Source of the DNA: an uncultured Lachnospiraceae bacterium
Lineage (GTDB): Bacteria; Bacillota; Clostridia; Lachnospirales; Lachnospiraceae
Length of the DNA: 64,000 bases
NCBI GenBank assembly: GCA_910586205.1
Contig: CAJUGD010000002.1
Coordinates: 1-64,000, forward strand
Direction: 5' to 3'
Both the position numbers and the translations under genes were made by a program. The notes beneath the pieces are model-generated. The model saw nothing but the letters and a program-made list of their open reading frames with translations. It had not been told where the DNA came from and ran no database searches. This document shows positions 61,380 through 64,000 of this stretch, piece by piece (within the stretch, counting starts at the first letter, position 1; the number at the start of each line of letters is the position of its first letter).

Positions 61380-62570
61380 TTATGCCAGATATTTCTTTAG
61401 CGCGTCCACTTTATCCAGCCGCTCCCAGGGCAAATCCAGATCCGTTCTTCCGAAATGGCCATAAGCCGCTGTCTGCCGATAGATTGGCCTTCTCAGATCC
61501 AGCATCTTGATGATTCCCGCCGGACGCAGGTCAAAATTCTCCCGAATGATTTCTACCAGCTTCTCATTGCTCAGCTTCCCTGTTCCAAAAGTATCTACCA
61601 TGACAGAGGTGGGATATGCCACCCCAATGGCATAAGAAAGCTGAATCTCACATTTATCCGCCAGTCCTGCTGCCACCAGGTTCTTGGCCGCATACCGGGC
61701 CGCATAAGCAGCAGAACGGTCCACCTTGGTGCAGTCCTTGCCGGAAAATGCTCCGCCGCCATGACGGGCATAACCGCCGTAGGTATCCACGATGATCTTT
61801 CTTCCCGTAACCCCGCTGTCCCCATGAGGGCCTCCGATGACAAACCGCCCGGTAGGATTCACGAAAAACTTGGTGTTCTCATCCACCATTTCAGCCGGCA
61901 GCACATGATCAAAAATGTATTTTTTTACATCCTTATGTATCTGTTCCTGCTCCACATCCGCATCGTGCTGAGTGGAAAGAACAACCGCTTCCAGTCTGAG
62001 AGGCTTGCCGTTCTCATCGTACTCCACTGTCACCTGGCTCTTTCCGTCAGGACGAAGATAAGGCAAAGTACCGTTTTTACGAACCTCTGTGAGACGAAGA
62101 ACCAGCTTATGGGCAAGGGCAATGGGATAAGGCATATATTCCTGGGTCTCATTGCTGGCAAAACCAAACATCATCCCCTGGTCCCCGGCGCCGATAGCAT
62201 CCAGCTCTGTATCACTCATCCGATTTTCCTTTGCTTCCAGAGCCTTATCCACGCCCATGGCAATATCCCCGGACTGTTCATCCAGCGCTACGATCACACC
62301 GCAGGTATTGCAGTCAAATCCATACTCTGCATTGTCATAGCCGATCTCCCGCACAGTATCCCGCACCACTTTCTGAATATCCACATATCCCTTTGTGGTA
62401 ATCTCTCCCATCACCAGCACCAAACCCGTGGTAGTACAAGTCTCACAGGCCACCCGGCTCATGGGATCCTGGGCCATCATAGCATCCAGCACAGCATCAG
62501 AAATGGCATCACACATTTTGTCCGGATGTCCCTCTGTCACGGACTCAGACGTAAACAATAATTTCTCCAC
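61380..62570 (-). CDS. metK: S-adenosylmethionine synthetase
   Basis: A 396-residue enzyme making SAM from methionine and ATP. T-S-E-S-V-T-E-G-H-P-D-K-M is at the start, G-A-G-D-Q-G-M-M-F-G (about 118-127) is the methionine-binding signature, and G-G-G-A-F-S-G-K-D-x-T-K-V-D-R-S-A (about 265-281) the P-loop-like signature. The start is GTG at 62570, with AAGGAGG 8 bases upstream; the next in-frame ATG upstream would add 28 unrelated residues. A SAM-I riboswitch controls it. Confidence 0.98.
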   Translation of the reverse strand: MEKLLFTSESVTEGHPDKMCDAISDAVLDAMMAQDPMSRVACETCTTTGLVLVMGEITTKGYVDIQKVVRDTVREIGYDNAEYGFDCNTCGVIVALDEQSGDIAMGVDKALEAKENRMSDTELDAIGAGDQGMMFGFASNETQEYMPYPIALAHKLVLRLTEVRKNGTLPYLRPDGKSQVTVEYDENGKPLRLEAVVLSTQHDADVEQEQIHKDVKKYIFDHVLPAEMVDENTKFFVNPTGRFVIGGPHGDSGVTGRKIIVDTYGGYARHGGGAFSGKDCTKVDRSAAYAARYAAKNLVAAGLADKCEIQLSYAIGVAYPTSVMVDTFGTGKLSNEKLVEIIRENFDLRPAGIIKMLDLRRPIYRQTAAYGHFGRTDLDLPWERLDKVDALKKYLA

Positions 62571-62633
62571 TGAATATTCCTCCTTAGAATCAAATAATGT
62601 GTTCACGGATTTCCGGATATCCGAAAATCCAAA

Positions 62634-62667
62634 CAAAAGAAAAGCCCGAAGCAATCATACTGCGGAC
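62634..62667 (-). terminator. riboswitch-controlled terminator before metK
   Basis: GTCCGCAG (62660-62667) and CTTCGGGC (62644-62651) form a stem with one mismatch, followed by TTTTCTTTT. It lies between the SAM-I aptamer and metK and should form when SAM is bound. Confidence 0.75.
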
Positions 62668-62695
62668 TTGATATATCACAGGCACATCAAATCCT

Positions 62696-62807
62696 CTTAT
62701 TGCTCGATTTCTCGCTCAGGTTGGCACCTTCCGATAACTCCTTTCGGAATCTATTCGGGGTTGCCGTGACTTCACAGATCCTATGTATCTCCATCACTCT
62801 GAATAAG
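62696..62807 (-). promoter_or_regulatory. SAM-I (S-box) riboswitch
   Basis: The minus strand matches the S-box core: CTTATTCAGAGTGATGGAG at the 5' side (62807 down), GGCAACCCC, AGGTGCCAACCTG and closing AATAAG (62696-62701), which pairs with CTTATT as P1. Bound SAM stabilises P1 and frees the terminator, turning metK off when SAM is ample. Confidence 0.96.
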
Positions 62808-62850
62808 GGATATTACGCACTTTTCTATTGTTATTTTCTGTTACAAACTT

Positions 62851-62879
62851 ATAGTAGCAGATTCTACAGCAAGTGTCAA
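62851..62879 (-). promoter_or_regulatory. sigma-A promoter of the metK riboswitch transcript
   Basis: TTGACA (62874-62879), 17 bases, TACTAT (62851-62856). Transcription should begin about 35 bases before the aptamer. Confidence 0.85.
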
Positions 62880-62918
62880 GCCCCTATTATTCCTTTAAAT
62901 ATTTTCACAAACAATCAC

Positions 62919-64000
62919 TTAAAAGTCTTCTTCCCACAGTTGACTTGGGATCCACAGCCAAAATTCTTCCTTTTTTGTCGGATCCTCCACGTCTGAAAGC
63001 ACAATCCAAAGCTCCCCGTTTCCTGTGTTTTCCATCCGGCACTCCTCTCTCCGTCCAGACTCCCCGCCTTTTAAGTATGGCCAGTATTTCTCGGATTCTC
63101 CTATATTTTCCACGGATCCTGCCATAATGCGCTTGTTCTTCCAATCCATCCACAGACAAGCCCCTCCTTCCCTGACCGTGATCAGAGAACCTGGCAGCTC
63201 CCCCACTTTCTCCTCCCCTGTAAAGTTTGCCTTCATGCGCATAAGCGGCTTAGGAAATGCTCCGTCATTAGTCCAGCCTTCATAGTAAAGATAACCGTCC
63301 GCATAACATAGCCCTTCTGCAACCCCGTACTGCACATTCCCTGCCTGACGATCACTTCCATCCATACAAATGCTCACCGGCAAAGGGCGTTTCATACTCA
63401 TCATATCCGCATTTGCAAATCCTTTATAAATCAACCGTTCTTCCGTCACCACTATCTTCTGGCGGTTCCCTTTCTCCATAAACATCAAAGCATCCACCAC
63501 CTGATCCTGATTCTCCCTGCTGCGTGCCAGTTCCATTCTGTCATAGGGAATATTATACCGATTAAAACTCTGAAAATCCGACTTCTCAAATGGCAGGGCT
63601 TCCCTTGGCGTCCTTACATAATAGTCAAATCCATCTCGGGCAAACAGCCAGCGGCTTTCACTGATCTCCCCCTTCGGATTGTTCAGCTCCTTTCCGTCTC
63701 CCACAAACAAAAACACCTGGCTCATTTCCTGTTTTTTAGGATCATAGTATCCATAGTACAGATCAATCAGCCTTCCCTCCCCCTCTCTCTCCGACCATAC
63801 TCCCAGCACAGCTACCTGACTTCCTGCTATTTTAATTGCATCACAGTCCATATTCTGGCTTTTTCTTTCCGATGATGAATCCCTTTCCGCTAAAAACCGG
63901 TCCTCTGCCAAAACCCTGTCTGCGATCTGGCTGATTCCCTGTCCCATCTGCTCCCCCATGTTCTTATCCGAAATAAACATCTTCTGAATCCAGCGGCCAT
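62919..64000 (-). CDS. hypothetical protein, 5' end outside the window
   Basis: The frame is open through the window edge (G-R-W-I-Q-K before the first Met at 63980, which lacks a ribosome binding site), so at least 360 residues are the C-terminal part of a larger gene. The visible part is mostly beta strands with repeated W, Y and G, such as Y-Y-G-Y-Y-D-P-K-K and Y-L-Y-Y-E-G-W. This could be a beta-propeller or similar extracellular domain. I do not recognise a family. Confidence 0.65.
   Translation of the reverse strand, partial: GRWIQKMFISDKNMGEQMGQGISQIADRVLAEDRFLAERDSSSERKSQNMDCDAIKIAGSQVAVLGVWSEREGEGRLIDLYYGYYDPKKQEMSQVFLFVGDGKELNNPKGEISESRWLFARDGFDYYVRTPREALPFEKSDFQSFNRYNIPYDRMELARSRENQDQVVDALMFMEKGNRQKIVVTEERLIYKGFANADMMSMKRPLPVSICMDGSDRQAGNVQYGVAEGLCYADGYLYYEGWTNDGAFPKPLMRMKANFTGEEKVGELPGSLITVREGGACLWMDWKNKRIMAGSVENIGESEKYWPYLKGGESGRREECRMENTGNGELWIVLSDVEDPTKKEEFWLWIPSQLWEEDF

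Noticed and set aside
61455..62561. Plus-strand open frame of 368 codons
   Set aside because: It is fully antisense to metK, has no ribosome binding site and its product is rich in His, Cys and Ile without any domain pattern.

Overview
The window looks like chromosome of an anaerobic, endospore-forming member of the Clostridia, most likely a gut Lachnospiraceae. The reasons are a spoIIA-spoVA sporulation cluster, a T-box before valS, a SAM-I riboswitch before metK, the nifS-nifU-mnmA order, large families seen mainly in Lachnospiraceae (DUF5716/DUF5717/DUF4364-like), and strong AGGAGG ribosome binding sites with frequent TTG/GTG starts. The species is not identified. Almost everything lies on the minus strand.

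Layout. 1-1.8 kb: an amidohydrolase and a divergent HxlR regulator, then a decayed MerR/SDR gene pair. 1.8-5.4 kb: sporulation genes, in transcription order spoIIAA, spoIIAB, sigF, an unlisted 49-residue membrane ORF, spoVAA, spoVAB, spoVAC. 5.5-11.7 kb: T-box, valS, folC, a 43-residue ORF and a membrane TPR gene. 11.7-17.4 kb: a conserved but uncharacterised trio (a 1211-residue protein, an actin/Hsp70-like protein, a TPR protein). 17.5-24.3 kb: DUF4364 regulator, tRNA-Ser, cell wall amidase, mnmA, nifU, nifS and a SpoVB-like flippase. 24.9-30 kb: sorbitol-type catabolism (ROK regulator, polyol dehydrogenase, GPH symporter, PfkB kinase). 30-47 kb: a complete-looking but non-canonical type VII (ESX/WXG100) secretion locus. 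47.4-56 kb: two GNAT genes, a coiled-coil repeat protein and the arginine genes argC-argJ-argB-argD with argG divergent. 56-64 kb: apbE, galT, a Gx transporter, a secreted glycosidase-like protein, metK with its SAM riboswitch, and a gene cut by the window edge.

The most interesting system is the secretion locus. It encodes a three-ATPase EssC with an N-terminal FHA domain, an FHA membrane protein, a secreted-then-anchored VWA-FHA protein, a LytTR regulator, an EsaB-like ubiquitin fold protein and five W-x-G helical-hairpin proteins. I find no EssB, EssA or EsaA. At its distal end lies an AT-rich cargo cassette in which two candidate effectors, one a HELRH zincin, share a roughly 90-residue N-terminal helical module that also occurs alone as a 119-residue protein.

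Other notable observations are a fructokinase fused in frame to an HPr-like domain, a symporter that appears to lack its first membrane helix, opposed overlapping promoters at the amidohydrolase/HxlR junction, an atypical gap with an internal promoter inside spoIIA, and relics of dispersed palindromic repeats near 24.3, 48.6 and 51.2 kb. Start sites were chosen from ribosome binding sites; domain residue positions are approximate.
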